A stretch of 64,000 bases of DNA from 66-474 sp040388785 (GTDB lineage: Bacteria > Pseudomonadota > Gammaproteobacteria > Xanthomonadales > Rhodanobacteraceae). The notes beneath the pieces are model-generated. The model saw only the letters and a program-made list of their open reading frames with translations. It was not told the DNA's origin and did not search any database. This document shows positions 51,934 through 62,033 of this stretch, in pieces. Position 1 is the first letter of the stretch, and the number at the start of each line of letters is the position of its first letter. Both the position numbers and the translations under genes were made by a program. The stretch covers positions 38,818 to 102,817 of the forward strand of contig JAZKBD010000065.1 in NCBI GenBank assembly GCA_040388785.1, given 5' to 3'.

Positions 51934-53142
51934 ATGTCGCACCTGTTGACCCAATGGAGCTTCGCACCATGGCTGATGGTGTGCATCGCGGCCGCATTCG
52001 GCGGTTACGTGACGGGCATGCTGCGGATGGGCCGGCAGCAACGCCGCGCGATCCTCGGCCATTGGCGCGCGGCCTCGTACTTCGCGGGCCTGGCATTGCT
52101 GTTCGTGGTGCTGATGTCGCCGCTGGACACCTTGTCCGACGACCTGTTTTCGGCGCACATGTTGCAGCACATGTTCCTGCTGCTGGTGATCCCGCCGCTG
52201 CTGGTCTACGGCAGGCCGGTGATCACGTGGCTGTGGGCGTTCGACGTCAGGAACCGTCGCGCGATCGTGCATGGCTGGAAGCACGGCGGCTGCGAGGGCG
52301 CGTTCCGTTTCCTGATGCATCCGGTTTGCGTGTGGGTGCTGCTGAGCGCCGCGCTGTGCTTCTGGCATCTGCCGGGGCCCTATGACGCCGCGTTGCACCA
52401 CGAATGGCTGCATGACCTCGAACACGCCAGCTTCCTTGCCTTCTCGCTGCAGTTCTGGACGCTGGTGATCGAGCCTTACGGGCAGCGGCGCGCACTGGGC
52501 TACGGCGCCACAGTGATTTTCGTGGTGTCGTCCGGGTTCGTGATGGGCATGATCGGCGCGGTGCTGACGTTCGCGCCGGTGCCGCTGTACACGGCGTACC
52601 TGCACACCACGCAGGCGTACGGCATGACGCCGGTCCAGGATCAGCAGGTCGCGGGCATCATCATGTGGATTCCCTCGAACCTGGTGCACGCGGCCGCGTT
52701 GTGCACGGTGTTCTTCGCATGGTTCCGCACCGACGAGCGCCGCGCTGCGCAGGCATTCCGCAGGATTCCCCACGCACTGCCGATGTTGCTGGTTGCGCTG
52801 CCGTTGCTGGCACTGATGCTTGCGGGCTGCGCCGGCAACGATCCGCAGGAACGCGCGCAGCACATCGCCGAGCATCGGGGGGCGCAACTGATTTCGCACT
52901 ACGGCTGCGGTTCCTGCCACACGATTCCCGGCATCAACGGCGCCGATGGCCTGGTCGGTCCGCCGCTGACGCACTGGAGCCGGCGCACGTACATCGCGGG
53001 CGTGCTGCCGAACGATCCGGACAACCTGCAGTTCTGGATCCAGCACCCGCAACAGGTCGTGCCCGGCGTGGACATGCCGGACATGGGTGTCGACCAGCGC
53101 GAGGCCCGCGATATCGCGGCGTATCTGGACACCATCAAGTAA
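51934..53142 (+). CDS. CtaG-family oxidase assembly protein fused to a cytochrome c domain
   Basis: Fusion protein (402 aa). Residues 1 to about 270 are a polytopic caa3-CtaG domain (MSPLDTLSDDLFSAHMLQHMFLLLVIPPLL, FWHLPGPYDAALHHEWLHDLEH, DQQVAGIIMWIPSNLVH), whose relatives assist copper oxidase assembly. At 283-299 a hydrophobic stretch ending LMLAGC looks exactly like a lipoprotein signal, now internal. Residues 315-402 form a monoheme cytochrome c (CGSCH, Cys325, Cys328, His329; Met381 or Met384 as ligand). The gene probably arose by joining ctaG to a lipoprotein cytochrome gene. The role may be assembly plus electron supply to the oxidase. Confidence 0.88.
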   Translation: MSHLLTQWSFAPWLMVCIAAAFGGYVTGMLRMGRQQRRAILGHWRAASYFAGLALLFVVLMSPLDTLSDDLFSAHMLQHMFLLLVIPPLLVYGRPVITWLWAFDVRNRRAIVHGWKHGGCEGAFRFLMHPVCVWVLLSAALCFWHLPGPYDAALHHEWLHDLEHASFLAFSLQFWTLVIEPYGQRRALGYGATVIFVVSSGFVMGMIGAVLTFAPVPLYTAYLHTTQAYGMTPVQDQQVAGIIMWIPSNLVHAAALCTVFFAWFRTDERRAAQAFRRIPHALPMLLVALPLLALMLAGCAGNDPQERAQHIAEHRGAQLISHYGCGSCHTIPGINGADGLVGPPLTHWSRRTYIAGVLPNDPDNLQFWIQHPQQVVPGVDMPDMGVDQREARDIAAYLDTIK

Positions 53143-53187
53143 GCCGCCGGAAGGAACCGGCGACGGCAACCAAGGAAGGATTCCGAA

Positions 53188-54405
53188 ATGCGAGCAGTCA
53201 CGTTTCATGGCAAGGAAGATTTTCGCGTCGACAACGTGCCCGATCCGAAGATCGAGCAACCCACCGACGCGATCGTACGCATCACCTCCACCGCGATCTG
53301 CGGTTCGGACCTGCACCTCTACGGCGTGCTCACGATGTTCATGGAGGAGGGCGACATCATCGGCCACGAACCGATGGGCATCGTCGAGGAGGTCGGCAAG
53401 GAGGTCACGCAGATCAAGCCGGGCGATCGCGTGGTGGTGCCGTTCAACATTTCCTGCGGCCACTGCTGGATGTGCAACCACGGTTTGATGGCGCAGTGCG
53501 AAACCACGCAGGTGAAGGAACACGGCAACGGCGCCGCGTTGTTCGGCTACACCAAGTTGTATGGGCAGGTGCCTGGCGGGCAGGCCGAATACCTGCGCGT
53601 GCCGCAGGCGCAGTTCGGGCCGATCAAGGTGCCGGAAGGTCCGAACGACGAACGTTTCCTGTTTTTGTCCGACGTGCTGCCGACGTCGTGGCAAGCCGTC
53701 GAATATGCCAACGTGCCCGAAGGCGGCACGCTGGCGGTGTTCGGATTGGGTCCGATCGGGCAGATGTGCTGCCGCATTGCCCTCGCGCGCGGCGCGGAAC
53801 GCGTCTTCGGCATCGATCTCGTCCCGGAACGTTTGCAGATGGCGGCGCGCCACGGCGTCGAAACGATCGACAGCAGCAAGGTCGAGGACGTGACGGCGTT
53901 CATCCGCGAGCAGACCCACGGCCGCGGACCGGACAGCGTGATCGACGCGGTGGGCATGGAAGCGCACGGCGCCCCCGTGCAGGAGTTCATGCAGAAATCC
54001 GCGGGGCTGCTGCCCGACGCGCTGACGCAGAAGATGATTCCGAAGACGGGCATCGATCGGCTGGCCGCGTTGATGACGGCGATCGAGACGGTGCGCCGCG
54101 GTGGCACGATTTCCATCATCGGCGTGTACGGCGGCCAGACCGATCCGCTGCCAATGCTGCGGATGTTCGACAAGGGCGTGAAGATCGCGATGGGGCAGGC
54201 GCATGTCAAGCGCTGGGTTTCGGACATCATGCCGTACCTGCTGGACGACGGCGACCCGCTCGGAGCGGAAGACTTGTGCACGCACCAGTTGCCGCTGGAC
54301 GACGCGCCGCACGGTTACGAGATTTTCCAGAAGAAGCAGGACGGCGCGATCAAGGTCGTGCTGAAACCAGGCATGCCATCCGTGCATGCGGGGAGTGCAT
54401 CATGA
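53188..54405 (+). CDS. Zinc-dependent alcohol dehydrogenase (formaldehyde-dehydrogenase-like)
   Basis: Medium-chain dehydrogenase (405 aa) of the glutathione-independent FDH-like group. Catalytic zinc residues Cys38 (AICGSDLHLYG), His60 and Glu61 (IIGHEPMG); structural zinc Cys90, 93, 96 and 104 (CGHCWMCNHGLMAQC). The coenzyme fold is GLGPIGQMCCRIAL followed by GIDLVPERL. Such enzymes act on formaldehyde, glycerol or other alcohols; the location behind a XoxF-like dehydrogenase makes aldehyde or alcohol turnover plausible, but the substrate is unknown. It starts 45 bases after the ctaG fusion and overlaps the SDR gene by four bases. Confidence 0.88.
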   Translation: MRAVTFHGKEDFRVDNVPDPKIEQPTDAIVRITSTAICGSDLHLYGVLTMFMEEGDIIGHEPMGIVEEVGKEVTQIKPGDRVVVPFNISCGHCWMCNHGLMAQCETTQVKEHGNGAALFGYTKLYGQVPGGQAEYLRVPQAQFGPIKVPEGPNDERFLFLSDVLPTSWQAVEYANVPEGGTLAVFGLGPIGQMCCRIALARGAERVFGIDLVPERLQMAARHGVETIDSSKVEDVTAFIREQTHGRGPDSVIDAVGMEAHGAPVQEFMQKSAGLLPDALTQKMIPKTGIDRLAALMTAIETVRRGGTISIIGVYGGQTDPLPMLRMFDKGVKIAMGQAHVKRWVSDIMPYLLDDGDPLGAEDLCTHQLPLDDAPHGYEIFQKKQDGAIKVVLKPGMPSVHAGSAS

Positions 54406-55403
54406 AACTGAAACCGCTCAACGAACAAATCATCGTCATCACCGGCGCATCCAGCGGCATCGGCCTCGCGACCTCGAAGCTCGCCGCAAAGGCCGGCGCG
54501 AAACTGGTGCTGGCGTCGCGCAACGACGAAGCCCTGGCGCGGCTCGAAAAGGAAATCAACGACGCAGGCGGACAAGCCATCCACGTCGTCGCCGACGTCG
54601 CGAAGCGCGATGAAGTCGAACGCATCGCGCAGGCCGCGCTGGCGCGTTTCGGCGGCTTCGACACCTGGGTCAACGATGCCGGCGTCGACATCCTCGGCAA
54701 ACTCGAGGAAGTGAGCGAGGAAGACCATCGCCGCCTCATGGACACCAACTTCTGGGGCGTGGTGAACGGTTCGCTGGTCGCGGTGAAACACCTGAAGGCG
54801 AACGGCGGCGCATTGATCAACGTCGGCAGCGTGGAATCCGACATTGCAATTCCGCTGCAGGGCATGTACTCGGCCAGCAAACACGCGGTGAAGGGTTTCA
54901 CCGACGCGCTGCGCATCGAATTGCAGGATGGCGATGCCCCGGTTTCGGTCACGCTGATCAAGCCGTGGGCGATCGGCACGCCATTGCGCGAACACATCAA
55001 GAACTATTTCGACCGCGAAGCCACCTTGCCGCCGCCGGTGTACCAGCCGGAGGAAGTCGCACACGCGATCCTGCACGCGGCGACGCATTGCCGCCGCGAC
55101 ATCTACGTCGGCAGCGCAAGCCGCTTGAGCAGTGCGATGAACCGGCCGGTACCGCGGCTCAGCGACTGGTTCAGCAGGAAGATCATGTATCGCACGCAGC
55201 TTCGCGACGAGCCCAAGTACACGTTCGACGACAACCTGCACGCAGCCGGCAAGGATGGCAACGTGCGCGGCGAGTGGAAGGACCGCACCCTGCGGCCCAG
55301 CCTTTACACGCGCACGGTCATCCACCCGATGGCGGCGGCGATGATCGCGGCGGGCGTTGCCGCCATCGCGCTGTCGGCGTTGCAGCATCGGCGAATGTCG
55401 TGA
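54402..55403 (+). CDS. Short-chain dehydrogenase/reductase with C-terminal membrane segment
   Basis: Classical SDR (333 aa). Coenzyme motif TGASSGIG (14-21), NDAGV at 91-95, catalytic Ser143, Tyr156 and Lys160 (MYSASKH). It is longer than usual: after residue 260 comes an added segment ending in a hydrophobic helix (MAAAMIAAGVAAIALSAL), so it may sit on the inner membrane. The substrate is not predictable. ATGA overlap with the zinc dehydrogenase gene shows joint translation. The long frame upstream of 54402 is only a shadow of other genes. Confidence 0.86.
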   Translation: MKLKPLNEQIIVITGASSGIGLATSKLAAKAGAKLVLASRNDEALARLEKEINDAGGQAIHVVADVAKRDEVERIAQAALARFGGFDTWVNDAGVDILGKLEEVSEEDHRRLMDTNFWGVVNGSLVAVKHLKANGGALINVGSVESDIAIPLQGMYSASKHAVKGFTDALRIELQDGDAPVSVTLIKPWAIGTPLREHIKNYFDREATLPPPVYQPEEVAHAILHAATHCRRDIYVGSASRLSSAMNRPVPRLSDWFSRKIMYRTQLRDEPKYTFDDNLHAAGKDGNVRGEWKDRTLRPSLYTRTVIHPMAAAMIAAGVAAIALSALQHRRMS

Positions 55404-55475
55404 CGACATGCCGCATTCACGCAGCGACAACGCCGGCGCTGCTAATTTTTCGGCTCACCACACGGAGAAAGTCGA

Positions 55476-55947
55476 ATGGACGCGACCAAGCTGTTGAAGG
55501 AAGACCACGAGAAGGTTCGCAAGGCACTTGCTAATCTGACCAAGACCACCGAGCAGGACACCGACAAACGCGAAGAGTTGCTGGGAGAGATCGCGCTCGA
55601 CCTTGAAGTGCACACGCAAATCGAGGAAGAAATCTTCTATCCGGCATACAAGAAAGCCTGCGGTGNNNNNNNNNNNNNNNNNNNNNNNNTTCGAAGCCCT
55701 GGAAGAACATCGTGCCGTCGGCGACCTGGTGCTGCCCGATCTGCAGAACACGCCCACCAGTTCCGAAAAATTCGGCGGACGCGCGAAGGTTCTCAAGGAT
55801 CTCGTGGACCACCACGCGGACGAGGAGGAGGAAACGATGTTCAAGCGGGCGCGCAAGGTTTTCTCCAGCGACGAGCTGGACGAGCTCGGAGAACAACTGG
55901 CCAGCCGCAAGGAAGAGTTGATACGCGAGCACGCCATGGCTGATTGA
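55476..55947 (+). CDS. Hemerythrin-like (HHE domain) protein, interrupted by assembly gap
   Basis: Four-helix HHE-domain protein, about 150 aa. Before the gap: LLKEDHEKVRKAL and LDLEVHTQIEEEIFYPAYKKACG, with the first His and His/Glu ligands of the di-iron site. After it: FEALEEHRAVGDLVLPDL and VDHHADEEEETMFKRARKVFSSDELDELG, with the remaining ligands. The 24 Ns put the halves in different frames (first half frame from 55476, second ending at the TGA at 55945-55947), so the true gap length differs from 24. Such proteins may bind O2 or sense oxygen or iron stress. The hybrid kinase gene follows. Confidence 0.85.
55666..55689. other. Assembly gap (24 N) inside hemerythrin-like gene
   Basis: Twenty-four undetermined bases. 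The reading frame does not close across them, so their number is not the real length modulo three. Confidence 0.98.
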
Positions 55948-56130
55948 TTGTTCGCAGCCGACCACCCAAACGGCCGGCCTGATCGAAGGCTCTTCCAGCC
56001 GAACTGCAACGCATCGTCGGCAGTTCGGGAAAAATTTTCCAGCCACGGCGAGCCTGTCATGCAGGCTTGCCGAGGTGCTGCGCTTGCCTATACTTGCAGC
56101 TCGCAAACGATGCTGCGGGTGGGAGAGCAG

Positions 56131-58659
56131 ATGAGCACGGAGCGTGAGCGGCGCGGCGCTTCCGGCCGGCGCAATGACGAGGCGAATCGCGAGGTCGGAC
56201 GTTCCGGCGCTGGGCGTGCACTGCACCTGGACGAAGAGGGATATCGAGCGCTGCTGGACACCATCGACGAAGGCTTCTGCATCGTGGAGGCCGAGTTCGA
56301 CGCGAACGGTGCCGTTGTCGACCTGCACTATCGCGAGGTGAATGCCGCATTCGCGCGCCATAGTAGTTTGCAGGACGTCGTCGGCAAGTCGGCACGCGAG
56401 CTGCTCCCGAACCTGGAGCCGTACTGGCTCGAAATCGCAGCGCGGGTCCTGCGCACGGGTCAGCCGGAACGGTTCGAAAACTTCCAGGCCGACCTCGGCC
56501 GCTGGTTCGACCTGCATTACTCGCGGGTGGACGGCGAGGGCAGCCGCCTGTTTGCGGTCGTGTTCGCGGACGTGACCGCGCGCAAGCACGTCGAGATCAC
56601 CGCCAGCCGGCTGGCCGCGATCGTCGAAGGTTCCGACGACGCGATCATCCGCAAGAACCTGGACGGCATCATCGAAACGTGGAATGCCGGCGCGGAAAGG
56701 ATCTTCGGCTATGCCGCGAACGAGGTGATCGGCAAACCGGTCACGATCCTGATATCGCCCGATCGCGCACACGAGGAACCCGAAATTCTCGCGCAGCTGC
56801 GCCGCGGCGAACGCGTGGATCACTATGAAACCGTGCGGCGGCGCAAGGACGGTTCGCTGATCGACGTGGCGCTCACCATCTCACCGATCCGGGACAGCGA
56901 TGGCAGCGTGGTCGCGGCCTCCAAGATTGCCCGCGACATCAGCCCACGCAAGCAGGCGGAGCGGGTGCTGCGCGAGAGCGAGCGCCGCCACGGCTTCCTG
57001 CTGACGCTGTTCGATGCGATGCGCGAGCAGCCCGACGGCGACGCGATCGGCGCGGTGTGCGTGCGCATGCTTGCCAGACACCTGGGCGCGGATCGTTGCT
57101 ACATGGCGCAAGTCTCGCTTCCCGACAATCTTGCGCGACTGACCGCGGAACATTGCGGCGACAACCTGCCGCCGGCTTACGGGATGGAGGGCGAAGTGTC
57201 GCTTTCGGCTTTTCCCGCATGCATGCGGCGGCTGGAAACGGAACCGTTGGCGATCAACGACATTCGCATCGCGCCCGGCTTCACGGCTGCGGAAAGACGC
57301 GCGTTGCTCGCGCTGCAGGGCCATGCCGCATTCATCGCGGCGCCGCTGCGCGCGGGCGAACGAAACTCGATCTGGGCGCTGGTGGTGGGCAGCAGTGCGC
57401 CGCGTGCATGGACACCGGAGGAGGTGCGCCTGGTCGAGGACGTTGCCGAACGCGCATGGTCGGCCATCGATCGCGCGCGCAAGGATGCGGCGCTGCGCGA
57501 ACGCGAGGCCGAATTGCAGCGCGCCAGCCGGGCCAAGGACGAATTCATCGCGATGCTTGGCCACGAGTTGCGCAATCCACTAGCGCCCATCGCCACCACC
57601 TTGCAGTTGATGAAGTTGCGCGCGCCCGACGTGCTGACGCGCGAGCGCGGCGTCATCGAGGCGCAGGTGCAGCACCTCACCGGCCTCGTCAACGACCTGC
57701 TGGACGTCGCGCGCATCGCCACCGGCAAGGTCGAACTCGATTCGGAGCGCGTGGACATCGGCGGCGTCGTCGCCGCGGCCGTCGAAACGACCCAGCCCGT
57801 GATGGAATCCCGCCGGCAGAGCTTGCACGTGCACATCGAGGAAGGCTTGGTCGCCTCCGGTGATCGGCGCCGGCTGGTGCAGGTGCTGGTGAACCTGCTC
57901 GTGAATGCCGCCAAGTATTCGCCGCCCGACCGCAACGTGTGGCTTGCGGCCGCGGCCGAGGACGGGCAGGTGGTACTGCGCGTGCGCGACGAGGGACAGG
58001 GCATCGCGCACGACCTGCTGCCGCGGATTTTCGACTCTTTCATCCAGGACGAGCGTGCGCTCGACCGTTCGCGCGGCGGTCTCGGTCTCGGGCTGGCGAT
58101 CGTCCGCAGCCTGGTGCTGTTGCACGGCGGCAGCGTCACCGCCGCGAGCGACGGGGCGTACAAGGGCAGCGAATTCACCGTGCGGCTGCCGCTGCTCGAT
58201 CGTCCGCGAGCTGCCACCGCGACCGGGCAGGACGCGCCGATTGCAAAGCCGGCTGCGCCCGCGGAGCGCATCCGGGTGCTGGTCGTGGACGACTACGCGC
58301 CGGCCGCGGAAAACCTGGCATTGCTGCTGCAGGAGATGGGCTATCGCACCGCGGTCGCCAACGACGGCGCGGCGGCGCTCGCAGTCCTGCCGACATTCGA
58401 CCCGCAGGTGGTGCTGCTCGACATTGGTTTGCCGGTGATCGACGGTTACGAGGTCGCGCAGACCGTGCGGCGCACGGCCGGGTTCGAGCATCTGCCGCTG
58501 GTGGCGATCACCGGTTACGGGCAGGCCAGCGATCGCGCGCGTGCGCTGGCCGCCGGATTCAACGAACATCTGATCAAGCCGCTGGATGCCATGCGCATCA
58601 GCGAATTGATCGAGCGCCTGCTGGCGGAACACGCGGTCACGGCGCTTTCGGGTTCCTGA
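56131..58659 (+). CDS. Hybrid sensor histidine kinase (PAS-PAS-GAF-HisKA-HATPase-REC)
   Basis: Soluble sensor kinase (842 aa, no membrane helices). A first PAS domain at about 38-155, a second at 160-280 (AIVEGSDDAIIRKNLDG, SPIRDSDGSVVAASKIARDIS), GAF about 305-455, then HisKA with phospho-acceptor His478 (MLGHELRNPLAP). The ATPase domain follows with NLLVNAAKYSPP, VRDEGQGIAHDLLP and GGLGLGLAIVRSL. The C-terminal receiver has Asp764 (VVLLDIGLPVIDG). The ATG at 56131 follows GGGAGAGCAG. No cognate output regulator is adjacent. The position between two oxidase operons and after a hemerythrin gene suggests a respiratory or stress signal, but no ligand motif such as a heme site is evident. Confidence 0.9.
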   Translation: MSTERERRGASGRRNDEANREVGRSGAGRALHLDEEGYRALLDTIDEGFCIVEAEFDANGAVVDLHYREVNAAFARHSSLQDVVGKSARELLPNLEPYWLEIAARVLRTGQPERFENFQADLGRWFDLHYSRVDGEGSRLFAVVFADVTARKHVEITASRLAAIVEGSDDAIIRKNLDGIIETWNAGAERIFGYAANEVIGKPVTILISPDRAHEEPEILAQLRRGERVDHYETVRRRKDGSLIDVALTISPIRDSDGSVVAASKIARDISPRKQAERVLRESERRHGFLLTLFDAMREQPDGDAIGAVCVRMLARHLGADRCYMAQVSLPDNLARLTAEHCGDNLPPAYGMEGEVSLSAFPACMRRLETEPLAINDIRIAPGFTAAERRALLALQGHAAFIAAPLRAGERNSIWALVVGSSAPRAWTPEEVRLVEDVAERAWSAIDRARKDAALREREAELQRASRAKDEFIAMLGHELRNPLAPIATTLQLMKLRAPDVLTRERGVIEAQVQHLTGLVNDLLDVARIATGKVELDSERVDIGGVVAAAVETTQPVMESRRQSLHVHIEEGLVASGDRRRLVQVLVNLLVNAAKYSPPDRNVWLAAAAEDGQVVLRVRDEGQGIAHDLLPRIFDSFIQDERALDRSRGGLGLGLAIVRSLVLLHGGSVTAASDGAYKGSEFTVRLPLLDRPRAATATGQDAPIAKPAAPAERIRVLVVDDYAPAAENLALLLQEMGYRTAVANDGAAALAVLPTFDPQVVLLDIGLPVIDGYEVAQTVRRTAGFEHLPLVAITGYGQASDRARALAAGFNEHLIKPLDAMRISELIERLLAEHAVTALSGS

Positions 58660-59080
58660 CGATCTGCTCGATGGCGACGCGCAGGTAGCGGCGCGCGAAA
58701 ACCGGCGGATTTTTCGCGAAGACGGTTTTCGCGTTCGCCACGTCCTCGTCGTTCGGTGCGTACACGAACAGGAACGCGCCGCCATCGTCGGTGTGCATCT
58801 TGTCTTCGGTCACCCAGGCTTCGTCGGTGCCGACGTGCTTGACCACGGCGTCCTCGATTTTGTCCAGGAGGTTTCGGTCGGAACGGGTCTCCAGTTGCTT
58901 TGCCACGAACTCACCGGTCGCGGCGCGCACGTCGTCAGCGGCGACGCCGGATTCGCGGAACGCCGCTTCCGCGGCTTGCGCTTCATCGAAATTGCCGTAG
59001 CCCGCGATGATGTAGTGCAGCGGATAGAAGACGCCCATCGACGTCTCGTTGGTCTTGAAGAAATCCCATTGCTGTTCCAT
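58637..59080 (-). CDS. Small hypothetical protein (stress-protein-like)
   Basis: Protein of 147 aa without signal or membrane segment. The N-terminal half (YIIAGYGNFDEAQAAEAAFRESGVAADDV) resembles the repeated alpha/beta unit of YflT-type general stress proteins, by eye only. The second half contains DKIEDAVVKHVGTDEAW and FLFVYAPNDEDVANAKTVF. It overlaps the end of the histidine kinase gene by 23 bases on the opposite strand. GGAGG precedes its ATG. Function unknown. Confidence 0.65.
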   Translation of the reverse strand: MEQQWDFFKTNETSMGVFYPLHYIIAGYGNFDEAQAAEAAFRESGVAADDVRAATGEFVAKQLETRSDRNLLDKIEDAVVKHVGTDEAWVTEDKMHTDDGGAFLFVYAPNDEDVANAKTVFAKNPPVFARRYLRVAIEQIVRNPKAP

Positions 59081-59162
59081 GCGACCTCCTCCGATTCGAT
59101 GCGTGATCCAGTGTGCTCACGCACGGCGCAACCACCCCTGAATCCTCACGACAATGGCTTGG

Positions 59163-59468
59163 TCACCACGGCGGCGGCACGCTGACGCGGGTGAAATAGT
59201 CGGTCAGCATCAGGCCGATCATGATGGCCAGCCAGCCGAAGCCCGTCGCCGCGGCCAGCCGCAGCAGTCCGGTCGCGCGGTGCAGGTGCATGCAGAACAC
59301 CATCAGCGTGAACGCCATCCCGAAGCAGATCGTCAGCTTCACCGGCAGGCGCAGGCCCTGGCCGATCGGCGCGTAGGCGAGGCCGATGTTGATGGCGAGC
59401 AACGCCAGCAATCCGAGCAGGGCGAGTGCGGGCGTGCGTGCGGTTTGTTTCAGGATTTCGCGGTTCAT
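59163..59468 (-). CDS. Cytochrome c oxidase subunit IV-like small membrane protein
   Basis: Protein of 101 aa with three membrane helices: ALALLGLLALLAINIGLAYA, LTICFGMAFTLMVFCMHL and GFGWLAIMIGLMLTDYF. This fits the prokaryotic subunit IV (CyoD/CoxF-like) family in length and topology. It lies downstream of coxC of the minus-strand oxidase operon, separated by 238 bases with a long palindromic repeat. The ATG at 59468 follows GGAGAG; the longer frame runs into the repeat. Confidence 0.78.
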   Translation of the reverse strand: MNREILKQTARTPALALLGLLALLAINIGLAYAPIGQGLRLPVKLTICFGMAFTLMVFCMHLHRATGLLRLAAATGFGWLAIMIGLMLTDYFTRVSVPPPW

Positions 59469-59503
59469 GGTGCTCTCCACGCGGACGTGCGCGTTGCTTT
59501 TGC

Positions 59504-59656
59504 CGTCATCCCGGCGAAGGCCGGGATCCATTTTGTTTTTGGCCGTCATCCCGGCGAAAGCCGGGATCCATTGCGCTTTCCAAAGAACCGGATGGAAAGC
59601 AAAATGGATTCCGGGTTCTGCCGCCGATAGGGCCGGCGGCAGCCGCGGAATGACGA
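59504..59656. repeat. Palindromic repeat cluster CGTCATCCCGGCGAA...TGACG
   Basis: Two direct copies of CGTCATCCCGGCGAA(A/G)GCCGGGATCCATT, 40 bases apart (59504 and 59544), are followed by an inverted partner AATGGATTCCGGGTTC...CGGAATGACG ending at 59656. The class is that of 7282-7375. It splits the last gene (subunit IV) from the rest of the second oxidase operon and may reduce its expression. Confidence 0.75.
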
Positions 59657-59706
59657 CAACTGCGTAGCCCGGATTGCGGCGCTACGCGCCTTCATCCGGG
59701 CGACCT

Positions 59707-60377
59707 CTACCTTCCAATCAAATACATCAGCGGAAACAGAAAAATCCACACGATGTCGACGAGGTGCCAGTACAGCCCGGCCAGCACCAGCGGCGTGGTG
59801 TATTCGCCGCGGATCCTGCCGCGCCACACCAGCACGCCCATCGTCCCGATCACGCACACGCCGACCAGCACGTGCAGGCTGTGGTACAGCGTCATCGCGT
59901 AATAGAGAAAGAAGAACAGTTCGATCCCGCGCGCGTGCGGTCCGTGCTGCGCGAAATCGACGCCCACCATCAGGTGCTCGTCGTGTTCGTGGGAATACTC
60001 GACGCCGTGCAGCACCAGGAACGCCACGCCCAGCAGCGCGGTGATCGCCAACAGCATCGCAACCACGCGCCGCGCGTCGAACCTGATCAGGTTCACCGCG
60101 AAGGTGACGGTGGCGCTACTCAGCAACAGGATGCCGGCCTCGACCGCGCCGAACAGGATTTCGGTGTGCCGGCTGCCGAGCAGGAAACCCTGCGGATCGC
60201 GCGCGCGGCACACCGCGTAGCCCGCGAACAGCACGCCGAAGAACAAAACCTCGGTCGCAAGGAACACCCACATTCCGAACTGCGCGGTCGCGTGCTGCTG
60301 CGCCGCATCGTCGAATTGTTCGGCGATCAGTCCGCGCGCGCGCAGGTCTTGGTCGCGAACGCTGGCGGCGCTGCTGT

Positions 60378-60381
<4 letters not shown>
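59707..60381 (-). CDS. coxC: Cytochrome c oxidase subunit III (second operon)
   Basis: Subunit III (224 aa) with five helices. FGMWVFLATEVLFFGVLFAGYAVCR carries the conserved Thr-Glu of the family, then ILLLSSATVTFAVNLIR, YYAMTLYHSLHVLVGVCVIG and LVLAGLYWHLVDIVWIFLFPLMYL. This last pattern (LYWHLVDIVWIFLFPL) is the common proteobacterial CoxC ending. Its start overlaps the subunit I stop by four bases. Confidence 0.93.

Positions 60382-62029
<1,648 letters not shown>

Positions 62030-62033
<4 letters not shown>

Noticed and set aside
51460..54387. 975-codon minus-strand open frame opposite the oxidase and dehydrogenase genes
   Set aside because: It is antisense to four recognisable genes; its translation has no domain-like pattern.
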